Positions 16,254-24,937 of a DNA stretch of 64,000 nucleotides are shown piece by piece. Location of the stretch: positions 370,681 through 434,680 of the forward strand of contig CAVUGE010000017.1 of NCBI GenBank assembly GCA_963740945.1. Direction: 5' to 3'. The DNA is from CAVQBP01 sp963740945 (GTDB lineage: Bacteria > Bacteroidota > Ignavibacteria > Ignavibacteriales > Ignavibacteriaceae). The notes below the pieces were generated by a model, which was given only the letters and a program-made list of their open reading frames with translations, was not told the origin of the DNA and did no database searches. The first letter of the stretch is position 1; every line of letters starts with the position of its first letter. The position numbers were made by a program, and so were the translations under genes.

Positions 16254-17105
16254 AATATCATCACTTCTGTTAAGGAAATGCAGCAGCTTTCCGATCGCCT
16301 TCGGTTGGGAAAACAAATAATCGGTTTTGTTCCCACTATGGGATTCCTTCATGACGGTCATTTATCTTTAATAAAACAATCCCGGGAGAAATCTGACTTT
16401 ACTGTTGTATCCATTTTTGTAAATCCAACCCAGTTTGCACCTAACGAAGATTTTAACAAATATCCACGAGATATTGAAAGAGATAAAAAGCTGCTTCAGC
16501 AAAATAAAGTAAATGCTCTTTTTCTACCCTCTGAAAATGAAATTTATTCACCTTATTTTCAAACCTATGTTGAGGTAACTGAAATATCTAAAATACTCGA
16601 AGGAAAATTCAGACCCTTCCATTTTAAAGGTGTCGCAACAATTGTAGTAATTCTTCTCAATTGCGTAAAACCTCACTTTGCTTTCTTTGGACAAAAAGAT
16701 GCTCAGCAGGCTGCCCTTATTAAACAAATGGTCATTGATTTGAAGTTGGATGTCAATATTATCGTTGCTCCAATTATAAGAGAAAAAGATGGCTTGGCAA
16801 TGAGTTCAAGAAATTCTTATTTATCTGAATATGAGAAGAGTGATGCATTAGTATTATTTAATTCATTAAATCATGCTCAAAATTTAATTGAAAATGGGGA
16901 AAGAGTTTCAAAAAATATTGTTTCCCAGATGAAAGAAATTATAAATAGTGTAGAAACATCAAAGCTTGATTATATCGATATTGTGAATTCAGACTCATTC
17001 AGCTTGTCAGAGAAACTGGAACCGGGTAAAGAATATTTCATACTTATTGCTTGTAAGATCGGTTCTACCAGATTGATTGATAATATTAAAATAAAAGTTA
17101 CCTAA
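16251..17105 (+). CDS. panC: Pantothenate synthetase, apparently starting at ATT
   Basis: Ligates pantoate and beta-alanine with ATP to make pantothenate, a CoA precursor. From the ATT start it has 284 aa, the usual size. From the first ATG (16278) it would be 275 aa and lack the conserved IITSVKEM strand. Motifs: VPTMGFLHDGHLSLI (the HxGH nucleotide-binding motif), VNPTQFAPNEDFNKYPR, FGQKDAQQA and the KMSKS-like MSSRNSYLS. It overlaps the accD end region. The convergent coaX gene, the next CoA-pathway enzyme, overlaps its 3' end by 8 bp. The ATT choice is inference from the RBS and family alignment. Confidence 0.93.
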   Translation: MNIITSVKEMQQLSDRLRLGKQIIGFVPTMGFLHDGHLSLIKQSREKSDFTVVSIFVNPTQFAPNEDFNKYPRDIERDKKLLQQNKVNALFLPSENEIYSPYFQTYVEVTEISKILEGKFRPFHFKGVATIVVILLNCVKPHFAFFGQKDAQQAALIKQMVIDLKLDVNIIVAPIIREKDGLAMSSRNSYLSEYEKSDALVLFNSLNHAQNLIENGERVSKNIVSQMKEIINSVETSKLDYIDIVNSDSFSLSEKLEPGKEYFILIACKIGSTRLIDNIKIKVT

Positions 17106-17865
17106 TCTTCATTGTATTTTCATAAACTGATCTTATCCCGTATAAAACTAATCCCTTTTCATAAATGAACTTGAAATTAAGATATGGAAGTAAATAGTTG
17201 GCATTCCCTCCTGTTACATAAATAATAATTTTATCTGCTTTATTTTTTTTAATTAAATAAGTAATTGTTTGGCTGATAACACCTAAAGTGGAATTTACTA
17301 CTCCGCTTGCAATGGATGTTTTTGTTGAATCTCCAATTATCCCTTTATAATCTGCTGGTTTTACTATCGGTAGCTGTGCCGTCTCATTTTTTAATGCTCT
17401 AAACATCATTCCGATTCCGGGAGTAATTAATCCTCCTGTAAAAATCCCGTTATATTTTATGACATTTATTGTTGTTGCAGTTCCGAAATCAATGCTTAGA
17501 ATGAAAACATTTTTATTATATTTTTTCGAAATCTCTCCTTGATTATAAAGATAAAATGCCCCTTCTGCTGAACAAATTCTATCAATACCCAGTGTCTCAG
17601 GTGTTTTATATCTTATTTCAATATTGAACTTTGAATCCCGGCTTATTACAATTGGTTCGAAACCAAAAGAAGATCTAAACCTCTTCTCAAAATATCTTAA
17701 TTTCTTTGGTACAACTGAAGAAACTGCTGCTGCCTTTACTTTCTTATTTGATAAAAACTCTATTAACGATTCTATATCTTCAAATATGTTAAAACTGGAT
17801 ATTTTATTTTTATTAAATGTTGCAGCCTTATACTTTGAGTTGCCTATATCTACAGCTATAAACAT
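17098..17865 (-). CDS. coaX: Type III pantothenate kinase
   Basis: 255 aa, family length. ASKHA fold with the N-terminal phosphate loop DIGNSKYK (residues 5-12), the middle motif SIDFGTATTINVI, and GGLITPGIGMMFRAL and VTGGNA near the C-terminus. It phosphorylates pantothenate, the first committed step to CoA, and is insensitive to CoA feedback in characterised members. It converges on panC with an 8-bp overlap, putting synthesis and phosphorylation of pantothenate side by side on opposite strands. Confidence 0.93.
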   Translation of the reverse strand: MFIAVDIGNSKYKAATFNKNKISSFNIFEDIESLIEFLSNKKVKAAAVSSVVPKKLRYFEKRFRSSFGFEPIVISRDSKFNIEIRYKTPETLGIDRICSAEGAFYLYNQGEISKKYNKNVFILSIDFGTATTINVIKYNGIFTGGLITPGIGMMFRALKNETAQLPIVKPADYKGIIGDSTKTSIASGVVNSTLGVISQTITYLIKKNKADKIIIYVTGGNANYLLPYLNFKFIYEKGLVLYGIRSVYENTMKIR

Positions 17866-17901
17866 ATTTAATAAACCTCAATAAAAACATACTAGATGTT
17901 T

Positions 17902-17987
17902 AACCTGCTTGCCGAATGAATTAGTTCAGCAGGCAAGTTATTGTAGTAATAAGAAAACCTAACAGATCGAGATCCTCGTAGAGGATC
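17902..17987. repeat. Two hairpins between coaX and birA
   Basis: An imperfect hairpin lies at 17902-17939 (acctgcttgcc / agcaggcaagt). A perfect 7-bp stem (gatcctc-gta-gaggatc) lies at 17971-17987, 14 bp past the birA stop. The second could help end birA transcription, but no T tract follows. Confidence 0.4.
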
Positions 17988-18000
17988 AATAAAATAATCC

Positions 18001-18777
18001 TCAATTAGAGATACTTACATCACCATAATGAATTTTCTCTATTTTATCGTCTGATTTTAAAAGTAAATAACCATTTTCATCAATGTCTTCAAAGATACCG
18101 TATTTAACCACTGTACCCTCTGTAATTGATATTTTATATCCTATTAAATTACAATGGGACCTCCAATCATTTAAAATCCATTTCGGTTCATCGTTTACCT
18201 TTTCTAAAATTTCTTCAAAATTATTAAGGATTTCCGCTAATAAATTTTCTCTTTCTACTAAATGATTTAATTCGGATTTTATTGAAGTCGGGGGAATATT
18301 AAAATTTCCTTGGAAGAATGTCTGGTTTACATTTAATCCCACTCCAATAACAATCTTATCTAATTTATTCCCCTTAGACGAAGATTCTAATAGTATGCCT
18401 GCGGCTTTTTTATCGTTTATCAATATATCATTAGGCCATTTTAAATTAACACGAAGTTGAAATAAGTTTTCTATGGAAAGCGCAACTGCTAAAGAAGTAC
18501 CGAAATTTACTAAAGTTGAATTTTCTCCAAGATATTTCTTATGGTTTAATAATATAGAAAAAGTTAAATTCTGATCTTTGGCACTATACCAGACCCTGTC
18601 TTTTCGTCCTCTCCCTTTAAATTGCTTTTCGGCTAATAATACAGTTCCATTCTGATTGAATTTGTTCCCTTTATCAAACAAAATTGAGTTTGTAGAATCT
18701 ACTTCTTCACAATACACAAAATTTCTACCAATAAACTCTGTATCTAATTTTATATCAAAACTCTCTATGTTAAACAT
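18001..18777 (-). CDS. birA: Biotin--[acetyl-CoA-carboxylase] ligase, monofunctional
   Basis: 258 aa. Catalytic domain motifs are EEVDSTNSILFD, the biotinoyl-AMP loop GRGRKDRVW, LKWPNDILINDKKAAGILLE and GVGLNVNQ, followed by a small C-terminal SH3-like domain. The N-terminal helix-turn-helix of bifunctional BirA is absent, so it should biotinylate the carboxylase without repressing biotin genes. AccD, the partner enzyme's carboxyltransferase, is encoded nearby. It is transcribed divergently from the dnaK locus. Confidence 0.93.
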   Translation of the reverse strand: MFNIESFDIKLDTEFIGRNFVYCEEVDSTNSILFDKGNKFNQNGTVLLAEKQFKGRGRKDRVWYSAKDQNLTFSILLNHKKYLGENSTLVNFGTSLAVALSIENLFQLRVNLKWPNDILINDKKAAGILLESSSKGNKLDKIVIGVGLNVNQTFFQGNFNIPPTSIKSELNHLVERENLLAEILNNFEEILEKVNDEPKWILNDWRSHCNLIGYKISITEGTVVKYGIFEDIDENGYLLLKSDDKIEKIHYGDVSISN

Positions 18778-18802
18778 ATAAACCTTTTAAACTAGTTTGT
18801 AA

Positions 18803-18860
18803 TGACAAATATTTTGTCATATTTAATGAGAATTGACAAAATGGCAGTCAGTGTGACAAA
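18803..18860 (+). promoter_or_regulatory. TGACAAA boxes upstream of the dnaK locus
   Basis: A perfect palindrome TGACAAA-TAT-TTTGTCA lies at 18803-18819, with direct TGACAAA copies at 18834-18840 and 18854-18860, 20 bp apart. They sit in the divergent birA/dnaK region and are plausible operator or promoter elements for heat-shock transcription. The regulator is not identifiable. No CIRCE sequence is present. Confidence 0.5.
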
Positions 18861-18995
18861 ATAAATCTCTTCTAATTATATATCTAGATCGCTATTAAGT
18901 TCATGTAATATAAGATTTTATAGAAATTTAAAGCAAATGGCATAATCATTGCTTTTACTAATACAATTTTATAAAGCAATATCCGAAACGATAGT

Positions 18996-19127
18996 ATGAA
19001 ATTAATTGAATTTGAACCCTTTAGACAATTACAAAATTTTAATGATAAAGTACAAAAATTATTAGACAATTTTCAGGATTATGTATTGGACTATGAAGAA
19101 TCTTTTTATCCAAAAATAGACATTTAA
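18996..19127 (+). pseudogene. Truncated hsp20 remnant (N-terminal arm only)
   Basis: A 43-codon frame begins MKLIEFEPFRQLQNFN and ends ESFYPKIDI before TAA. This is the typical N-terminal arm of a bacterial small heat-shock protein (start M.L..F.PFR.L, end ESF.P.vDI), cut exactly where the alpha-crystallin domain would begin. No crystallin-domain sequence follows; the dnaK RBS and ATG come 35 bp later. It could be a decayed gene left by deletion or a functional short peptide. The rest of the 18778-19162 gap is AT-rich. Confidence 0.6.
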
Positions 19128-19162
19128 ATATTTATTCACCAATAAAAAAATAGGAGTATTTA

Positions 19163-21106
19163 ATGGGAAAGATAATAGGAATTGATTTAGGAACAACTAA
19201 CTCTTGTGTAGCGGTTATGGAAGGGAATGATCCGGTTGTTATACCTAATGCTGAAGGTGGAAGAACTACACCTTCGGTTGTTGCATTTACCAAAAACGGT
19301 GAAAGATTAGTCGGGCAGCCGGCTAAACGTCAGGCGATTACTAATCCGAAAAATACAGTCTTTTCTATAAAACGTTTTATGGGAAGATTATTGAATGAAG
19401 TCAGTGACGAAAAAGGTAAAGTACCTTATGAGGTGATTTCTGGCGACGGAGGATCTGCAAGGGTTAAAATAAATGATAGAATTTATTCTCCACCCGAAAT
19501 TAGTGCTATGATTTTACAGAAAATGAAAAAAACTGCAGAGGAATACTTAGGACAGGAAGTTACTGAAGCTGTTATAACTGTACCTGCTTATTTTAATGAT
19601 TCGCAAAGACAGGCTACTAAAGATGCAGGTGAAATTGCTGGTTTGAAAGTTAGAAGAATAATTAATGAACCTACTGCGGCTGCTTTAGCTTACGGCCTCG
19701 ATAAAAAAAATACTGCCGATCATACTGTCGCTGTTTATGACCTTGGAGGCGGTACTTTTGATATTTCGATTCTCCAGTTAGGTGAGGGTGTCTTTGAAGT
19801 AAAATCAACTAATGGTGATACCCACCTTGGCGGCGATGACTTTGATCAGAGAGTAATTGACTTCTTAGCTGATGAATTTAAGAAACAGGAAAGCATCGAT
19901 TTAAGAAAAGATCCTATGGCTTTGCAGAGATTAAAAGAAGCTGCTGAAAAAGCTAAAATAGAATTGTCTTCTTCATCTACTACTGATGTTAATTTGCCGT
20001 TTATTACTGCAACACAGGATGGCCCTAAACATTTAAATATAAACTTAACAAGGTCTAAATTTGAACAGTTGATTGATGATCTGGTTCAAAGAACAAAACA
20101 TCCTTGTGAACAGGCTATTAAAGATGCTGGTGTTAGTCAAAATGATATTAATGAAGTTATTTTAGTCGGAGGATCAACTCGAATCCCCATGGTTCAAGAT
20201 TTAGTAAGAAAGTTATTCGGCAGGGAACCGCATAAAGGTGTGAATCCGGATGAAGTCGTTGCTGTTGGAGCAGCTATACAAGGTGGTGTTTTAGCTGGTG
20301 ATGTAAAAGATGTATTGCTTCTTGATGTTACTCCGCTTTCACTGGGTATTGAAACCCTTGGCGGCGTTATGACAAAATTAATTGATGCCAATACCACCAT
20401 CCCGACTAGGAAAAGCGAAATATTTTCTACTGCTTCTGATAGTCAGCCTTCGGTTGAAATACATGTTCTTCAGGGTGAGCGTCCTATGGCTGCTGATAAT
20501 AGAACTCTGGGTAAATTTCATCTCGATGGAATTCCGCCTGCACCTAGAGGCGTTCCGCAAGTTGAAGTTACTTTCGATATAGATGCAAATGGTATTATGC
20601 ATGTGAATGCTAAGGATAAGGCTACTAATAAAGAGCAGAGTATAAGGATTACTTCATCAAGCGGATTATCTAAAGATGAGATTGATAAAATGAAAAATGA
20701 TGCCAAAGAACACGCTGCCGAAGATAAAAAGAAAAGAGAAAATATCGATGTCAAAAATCAGGCTGAAAGTTTAGTCTTCCAGACTAAAAAACAGATAGAT
20801 GAAATGAAAGATAAAATTCCTGCTGATAGTAAGTCCAAACTTGAAGCGGAAATTAATAAAGTTGAAGATGCTATTTCTTCAAATAATACGGATCAAATGA
20901 AATCGGCAACTGAATCATTAAGTAAAGCATGGAACGAAATAGCTTCGAAGCTTTATTCTCAGACAGGACAGCAGCAGGGTGGTCCGCAGCAGGAAGCAGC
21001 TGGACCTCAACAGGAGAGCCAGGCTAAGGGCGAAGGTAAAGAACAAGCACAGGATGCCTCGTATGAAGTTGTTGATGATGAAAACAAAGATAAAAATAAA
21101 AAGTAA
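19163..21106 (+). CDS. dnaK: Chaperone DnaK (Hsp70)
   Basis: 647 aa. N-terminal ATPase domain with IGIDLGTTNSCVAVMEG, the YDLGGGTFDISIL phosphate motif and ILVGGSTRIPMVQ. The linker VLLLDVTPLSLGIETLGG is near residue 390, followed by a beta-sandwich substrate-binding domain, a helical lid and a Q/G-rich tail ending in acidic and lysine residues. It refolds and disaggregates proteins with DnaJ and GrpE, neither of which is nearby. RBS taggag. A TGACAAA-box region and an hsp20 remnant lie upstream, and an intact hsp20 follows 40 bp downstream, so heat-shock control is likely. Confidence 0.97.
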   Translation: MGKIIGIDLGTTNSCVAVMEGNDPVVIPNAEGGRTTPSVVAFTKNGERLVGQPAKRQAITNPKNTVFSIKRFMGRLLNEVSDEKGKVPYEVISGDGGSARVKINDRIYSPPEISAMILQKMKKTAEEYLGQEVTEAVITVPAYFNDSQRQATKDAGEIAGLKVRRIINEPTAAALAYGLDKKNTADHTVAVYDLGGGTFDISILQLGEGVFEVKSTNGDTHLGGDDFDQRVIDFLADEFKKQESIDLRKDPMALQRLKEAAEKAKIELSSSSTTDVNLPFITATQDGPKHLNINLTRSKFEQLIDDLVQRTKHPCEQAIKDAGVSQNDINEVILVGGSTRIPMVQDLVRKLFGREPHKGVNPDEVVAVGAAIQGGVLAGDVKDVLLLDVTPLSLGIETLGGVMTKLIDANTTIPTRKSEIFSTASDSQPSVEIHVLQGERPMAADNRTLGKFHLDGIPPAPRGVPQVEVTFDIDANGIMHVNAKDKATNKEQSIRITSSSGLSKDEIDKMKNDAKEHAAEDKKKRENIDVKNQAESLVFQTKKQIDEMKDKIPADSKSKLEAEINKVEDAISSNNTDQMKSATESLSKAWNEIASKLYSQTGQQQGGPQQEAAGPQQESQAKGEGKEQAQDASYEVVDDENKDKNKK

Positions 21107-21146
21107 ATTAAGTTAATATAATAAATAAATAATAATGGAGTAAAAA

Positions 21147-21545
21147 ATGACTGACAATAAAGAAACAGTTGATGTAAAAGAACAGGAAACTCTCTCACTC
21201 AAAGAAATCTTTGAAAAAGAGACTGTTTTTGCACCTTTTGTTAACATTTATGAAACTAACGAAGACTTCGTTCTTGTTGCTAATATGCCGGGAGTTTCTA
21301 AAAATGATGTTAAACTAAAATTAGAAGAAGGTTCTCTATCTATTTTTGGCAAAATAGATTATAATGAAGTAGTTAATAGAAAATATATCCTTAATGAAGC
21401 TGGGGTCGGAAATTATTACCGCAAATTTAAGATCTCCAGTAGCATTGATGAATCAAAAATAGATGCTAATTATGAAAATGGTCAGTTAATTGTTAAACTG
21501 CCAAAACATGATAGAATAAAACCTAGGTCAATTAACGTAAAATAA
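21147..21545 (+). CDS. Small heat-shock protein Hsp20/alpha-crystallin
   Basis: 132 aa. A short N-terminal arm (about 28 residues) precedes an alpha-crystallin domain with FVNIYETNEDFVLVANMPGVSKNDVKLKLEEG, a YYRKFKI strand and the ENGQLIVKLPK signature, ending in a short tail. It forms ATP-independent holdase oligomers that pass clients to DnaK. RBS atggag. It forms an operon with dnaK and ends at a strong terminator. The arm differs from the remnant upstream of dnaK, so the two are not simple duplicates of each other. Confidence 0.93.
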   Translation: MTDNKETVDVKEQETLSLKEIFEKETVFAPFVNIYETNEDFVLVANMPGVSKNDVKLKLEEGSLSIFGKIDYNEVVNRKYILNEAGVGNYYRKFKISSSIDESKIDANYENGQLIVKLPKHDRIKPRSINVK

Positions 21546-21565
21546 TCATTTCTGAATGAAATATT

Positions 21566-21592
21566 AAAACCCCGTTTAACGGGGTTTTTTTA
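21566..21592 (+). terminator. Rho-independent terminator of the dnaK-hsp20 operon
   Basis: A perfect stem aaaaccccgtt / aacggggtttt runs into a T tract, 20 bp after the hsp20 stop. The 218-bp stretch after it holds only a small hairpin near 21664-21685 (cccgat / atcggg) and AT-rich sequence. Confidence 0.88.
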
Positions 21593-21810
21593 TTTTAAAC
21601 ATATCTCCAAAAGTTAAAAGAAAGGGATTACAGTTAGGGTACTTCACCCTCTCCTTTCTACCTGTCCCGATTCTATTTTATCGGGAAGGAAAGGATAACA
21701 CGACTTCTAACACTTTTTACTTCATTAACTCGTCTATATTCAATTCAATCCTTTTTTTATTTATTTATTACTATCGATTCCTTATCTTGATAACCAAAAA
21801 ATCCTAATTT

Positions 21811-22899
21811 ATGGTTGAAAGTTCAAAAAAAAGCAGAATTATTTTTATTGACTTAATGCGGACGTTTGCAGTTCTGCAAATGGTTCAAGGGCATACTATT
21901 GATGCATTGTTATCAAATGAATACAGGTCTTTCCAATCACCTATTTTTACAGTCTGGTATTTTATGCGCGGCATGACTGCACCCATTTTTCTCTTTACCG
22001 CTGGAACTATTTTCACATATCTCTTTAGATCAAATAATACAACCTTCTTTAAAAACCCGCGTACTAAAAAAGGAATAAAACGGTTCCTTCTACTTGTTTT
22101 TTTAGGATATCTTCTTCGCTTTCCTACTCCCTCACCATTTAATTTTTCACGTGTTTCTGCCGGTCAATGGCATATATTTTTTGCTATAGATGTCCTGCAG
22201 TCAATAGGATTTGGTATCCTATTCATCATGATTCTTGCTTATATCTCTGAAAAAATCAATCTCAGCGATTATTTAATATTCGGCATCTCAGCAGCTCTTA
22301 TTTTCGGTCTCTTTCCCTGGTTTGATACAATAAATTGGTCTGACTTTTTACCGGTTCCCATTGCTGGGTACTTCTATTCCGGAACAGGCTCTATTTTCCC
22401 TTTATTCCCCTGGACTGGCTATGTAGTGGGTGGGGGAGTGCTCGGAAGTTATCTCGGTAGACATCCCCTGGTATTTACAACAAAGAAGTTTAGCCTTATG
22501 TTGCTTGTATTCGGTGTTTCCTTTATGTCAATTGCTATGTTAATAGGTATATTTGGATATGATTTTTTTGACGGGAAATGGATCGGAGAGGTTTATACAA
22601 TATTCTTAAGAGTAGGTTTTGTGCTGGTTTTAAACTCATTGGTATCTTTTATATGTTTGGAAGTGAAATCCATTCCTAAAATCCTAATTTTAATTGGTAG
22701 AAATACATTATTAATTTATGTTGTTCATCTGGTTATTATTTATGGTAGTGCATGGAATAAAGGTCTTTACAGCTATTTTGCTCAGAGCTTTAACGCCTGG
22801 AATTCTGTAGGTATGGCTCTCTTAATGATTGTTACTATGACATTAATGGTTATTTTGATTAATAAAATTAAAATGAGAACAAAACAGGTAGTTACTTAA
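21811..22899 (+). CDS. DUF1624/acyltransferase-3-like integral membrane protein
   Basis: 362 aa with about ten hydrophobic membrane segments. The N-terminus RIIFIDLMRTFAVLQMVQGHTIDALL carries the R..DxxR...M..GH pattern of the heparan-alpha-glucosaminide N-acetyltransferase-like DUF1624 and acyltransferase-3 clans, whose His is thought to take part in acyl transfer across the membrane. Later features are RGMTAPIFLFTAG, FPLFPWTGYVVGG and a final LLIYVVHLVIIYG segment. The substrate is unknown, probably a cell-envelope sugar or glycolipid. It lies 17 bp before ruvB and may be cotranscribed with it. Confidence 0.75.
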   Translation: MVESSKKSRIIFIDLMRTFAVLQMVQGHTIDALLSNEYRSFQSPIFTVWYFMRGMTAPIFLFTAGTIFTYLFRSNNTTFFKNPRTKKGIKRFLLLVFLGYLLRFPTPSPFNFSRVSAGQWHIFFAIDVLQSIGFGILFIMILAYISEKINLSDYLIFGISAALIFGLFPWFDTINWSDFLPVPIAGYFYSGTGSIFPLFPWTGYVVGGGVLGSYLGRHPLVFTTKKFSLMLLVFGVSFMSIAMLIGIFGYDFFDGKWIGEVYTIFLRVGFVLVLNSLVSFICLEVKSIPKILILIGRNTLLIYVVHLVIIYGSAWNKGLYSYFAQSFNAWNSVGMALLMIVTMTLMVILINKIKMRTKQVVT

Positions 22900-22915
22900 T
22901 TTCTATCTTATTTAT

Positions 22916-23941
22916 ATGAGAAAATCCCAGAATACAAATCCCGGCTTAACCGAAGAGGAAAAAGTTTATGAGCAGTCCCTTCGTCCTTTATGTATTAATG
23001 ATTTTGTAGGGCAGGGTAAAATAACTGAAAATTTGAATGTCTTTATTTCTGCAGCTAAAAAAAGGGGAGAAGCTCTGGATCATGTACTTCTAACCGGACC
23101 TCCCGGTTTAGGTAAAACTACACTTGCATATATCATAGCAAATGAACTAAATGTTAAATTAAAGGTTACTTCCGGACCTGTTCTTGAAAAACCTGGTGAT
23201 CTGGCTGGTATGCTTACTAATTTGGAAGAAAGATCCGTCCTATTTATTGATGAAATTCATCGTCTAAGCCCTGTTGTTGAAGAATATTTATATTCCGCAA
23301 TGGAAGATTACAAACTGGATATTATGATTGATAGTGGACCTAACGCCCGCTCTGTTCAGATTAGTCTTCCAAAATATACTCTCGTGGGTGCTACCACTCG
23401 GGCCGGAATGCTGACGGCTCCTCTAAGAGATCGGTTTGGTATTAGGTTCCGCTTGGATTATTATGATTCTGCGATGCTGGATAAAATTGTAGCTCGCTCT
23501 GCGAAAATTCTTGATATCAATATCTTTGAAAAAGCTTCATTTGAAATTGCAAAACGGTCAAGAGGCACCCCCCGTATTGCTAATCGCCTTTTAAGGAGAA
23601 CAAGAGACTTTGCGGATTATGAGGATAAAAATGCTATTGATGTTGAGATAGCTCAAAAAGCATTGACTGCTCTCGAAGTAGATGAATTCGGCCTGGATGA
23701 AATGGATAAGGATATAATTCTTACAATTATTGAAAAATACAAAGGAGGTCCTGTAGGTCTGGGTACTCTCGCTGTGGCTGTAAATGAAGACCCTGGAACA
23801 ATTGAAGAAGTATATGAACCATTTTTAATTCAACAAGGTTTCATTCATAGAACTCCCAGAGGAAGAGAAGCTACCGCTCTTGCTTATAAAAGATTTGGAA
23901 AAAATAAGTTCGATCTCAATAATAAATCATTATTTGAATAA
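22916..23941 (+). CDS. ruvB: Holliday junction branch-migration helicase RuvB
   Basis: 341 aa, family length. AAA+ ATPase with Walker A GPPGLGKTTL (from residue 61), Walker B FIDEIHRLS (residues 110-118), sensor motif GATTRAG, arginine-finger region PLRDRFG, and the C-terminal winged-helix domain with GGPVGLGTLAVAV and RTPRGREAT. It drives branch migration with RuvA during recombination repair. RuvA and RuvC are not in the window. No SOS box was noticed. Confidence 0.97.
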   Translation: MRKSQNTNPGLTEEEKVYEQSLRPLCINDFVGQGKITENLNVFISAAKKRGEALDHVLLTGPPGLGKTTLAYIIANELNVKLKVTSGPVLEKPGDLAGMLTNLEERSVLFIDEIHRLSPVVEEYLYSAMEDYKLDIMIDSGPNARSVQISLPKYTLVGATTRAGMLTAPLRDRFGIRFRLDYYDSAMLDKIVARSAKILDINIFEKASFEIAKRSRGTPRIANRLLRRTRDFADYEDKNAIDVEIAQKALTALEVDEFGLDEMDKDIILTIIEKYKGGPVGLGTLAVAVNEDPGTIEEVYEPFLIQQGFIHRTPRGREATALAYKRFGKNKFDLNNKSLFE

Positions 23942-24007
23942 TTCTCGATCAGCATTCAGAAGTGCATATTATCTAAAATTAAACATTCATGCTCATTTAT
24001 TAGAATA

Positions 24008-24937
24008 ATGAAAATTTTGAAATACATAATTTATCTTATACCCATTATTTCCTTCATGGTTTATTCATCCGTAAAAGAATTGAATGAAGGAGCTTTGGGA
24101 ACCAGGTCAAACCCTATTAAAATTTATTTTACTCCTTCTGTTGATGCCAAAAGAATATCGTTTAATGCGAAAGCCTTAGTAAATTTTCTTGAAAAAGAAA
24201 CTGGTTACTACTATAGAACTGCAGTCCCGGCAAGTTTTATTGCTGTTGTTGAAGCTTTTGGAACCAGTAAAGTTGATATCGCCGCTATAAATACCTTTTC
24301 TTATTTAATGGCGCATGCTAAATATGGCGCAGAAGCAAGATTAAGAATTGTACGGGATAATAATCAAACTAGCTATAAAGGTCAGTTTATTACCAGGTAT
24401 GATTCCGGGATTGACAGCATTCAGGATATAAACGGAAGAACTTTTGCTTATGTCGATCCTTCTTCGACTTCAGGCTATATTTTACCTAAAGCCATGCTAA
24501 ACAGGATGGATATTAAACCTAGTGAAACCGTTTTTGCAATGAGACATGATAATGTTGTTACTATGGTTTATCAAGGGCAGGTTGACGCAGGAGCAACATA
24601 TTATGCTCCCCCTGATCCTGAAACCGGAGAGATACTGGATGCCAGAATGAGAGTTGAAAAACAATTTCCTGATGTGGCTAAGAAAATAAAAATAATCGGA
24701 TTTACTGAGGATATACCTAACGATCCATGGGTATTTCGTAAGAATATGAATGAAGAAATGAAAGAGAAAATTATAAATGCTTTGATTAAATTTGTAAATA
24801 CTGATTACGGTCGAAAAGCTATGTATGATATATATGATATAGTTGGATTGATACCGACTAAAGATAGTGATTACAACAAATTACGGCGATTACTTGAAGA
24901 ACAACATATATCCTTTGAAAACCTCGTCAAAAAGTAA
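24008..24937 (+). CDS. phnD: Phosphate/phosphite/phosphonate ABC transporter substrate-binding protein
   Basis: 309 aa with an N-terminal hydrophobic export signal (KYIIYLIPIISFMVYSS). The PhnD-type type II periplasmic-binding fold shows in IKIYFTPSVDAKRI, the DIAAINTFSYLMAHAKYG ligand-pocket region, YVDPSSTSGYILPKAML (the conserved DxxSxSGY/F motif) and GQVDAGATYY. The stop is followed immediately by the phnC ATG, so phnD-phnC-phnE is one operon. The ligand could be phosphonate, phosphite or phosphate. No C-P lyase or phosphonatase gene is adjacent, so the substrate is open. Confidence 0.88.
   Translation: MKILKYIIYLIPIISFMVYSSVKELNEGALGTRSNPIKIYFTPSVDAKRISFNAKALVNFLEKETGYYYRTAVPASFIAVVEAFGTSKVDIAAINTFSYLMAHAKYGAEARLRIVRDNNQTSYKGQFITRYDSGIDSIQDINGRTFAYVDPSSTSGYILPKAMLNRMDIKPSETVFAMRHDNVVTMVYQGQVDAGATYYAPPDPETGEILDARMRVEKQFPDVAKKIKIIGFTEDIPNDPWVFRKNMNEEMKEKIINALIKFVNTDYGRKAMYDIYDIVGLIPTKDSDYNKLRRLLEEQHISFENLVKK

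Noticed and set aside
18841..18860. Possible sigma-54 (-24/-12) promoter near the TGACAAA boxes
   Set aside because: The GG-N10-GC spacing needed is not met (GG-N10-GA is found), and the -12 TTGC element is missing.
18884..19069. 61-codon minus-strand open frame upstream of dnaK
   Set aside because: Antisense to the hsp20-like remnant, Cys-rich low-complexity product, no RBS. It is a shadow of the plus-strand frame.
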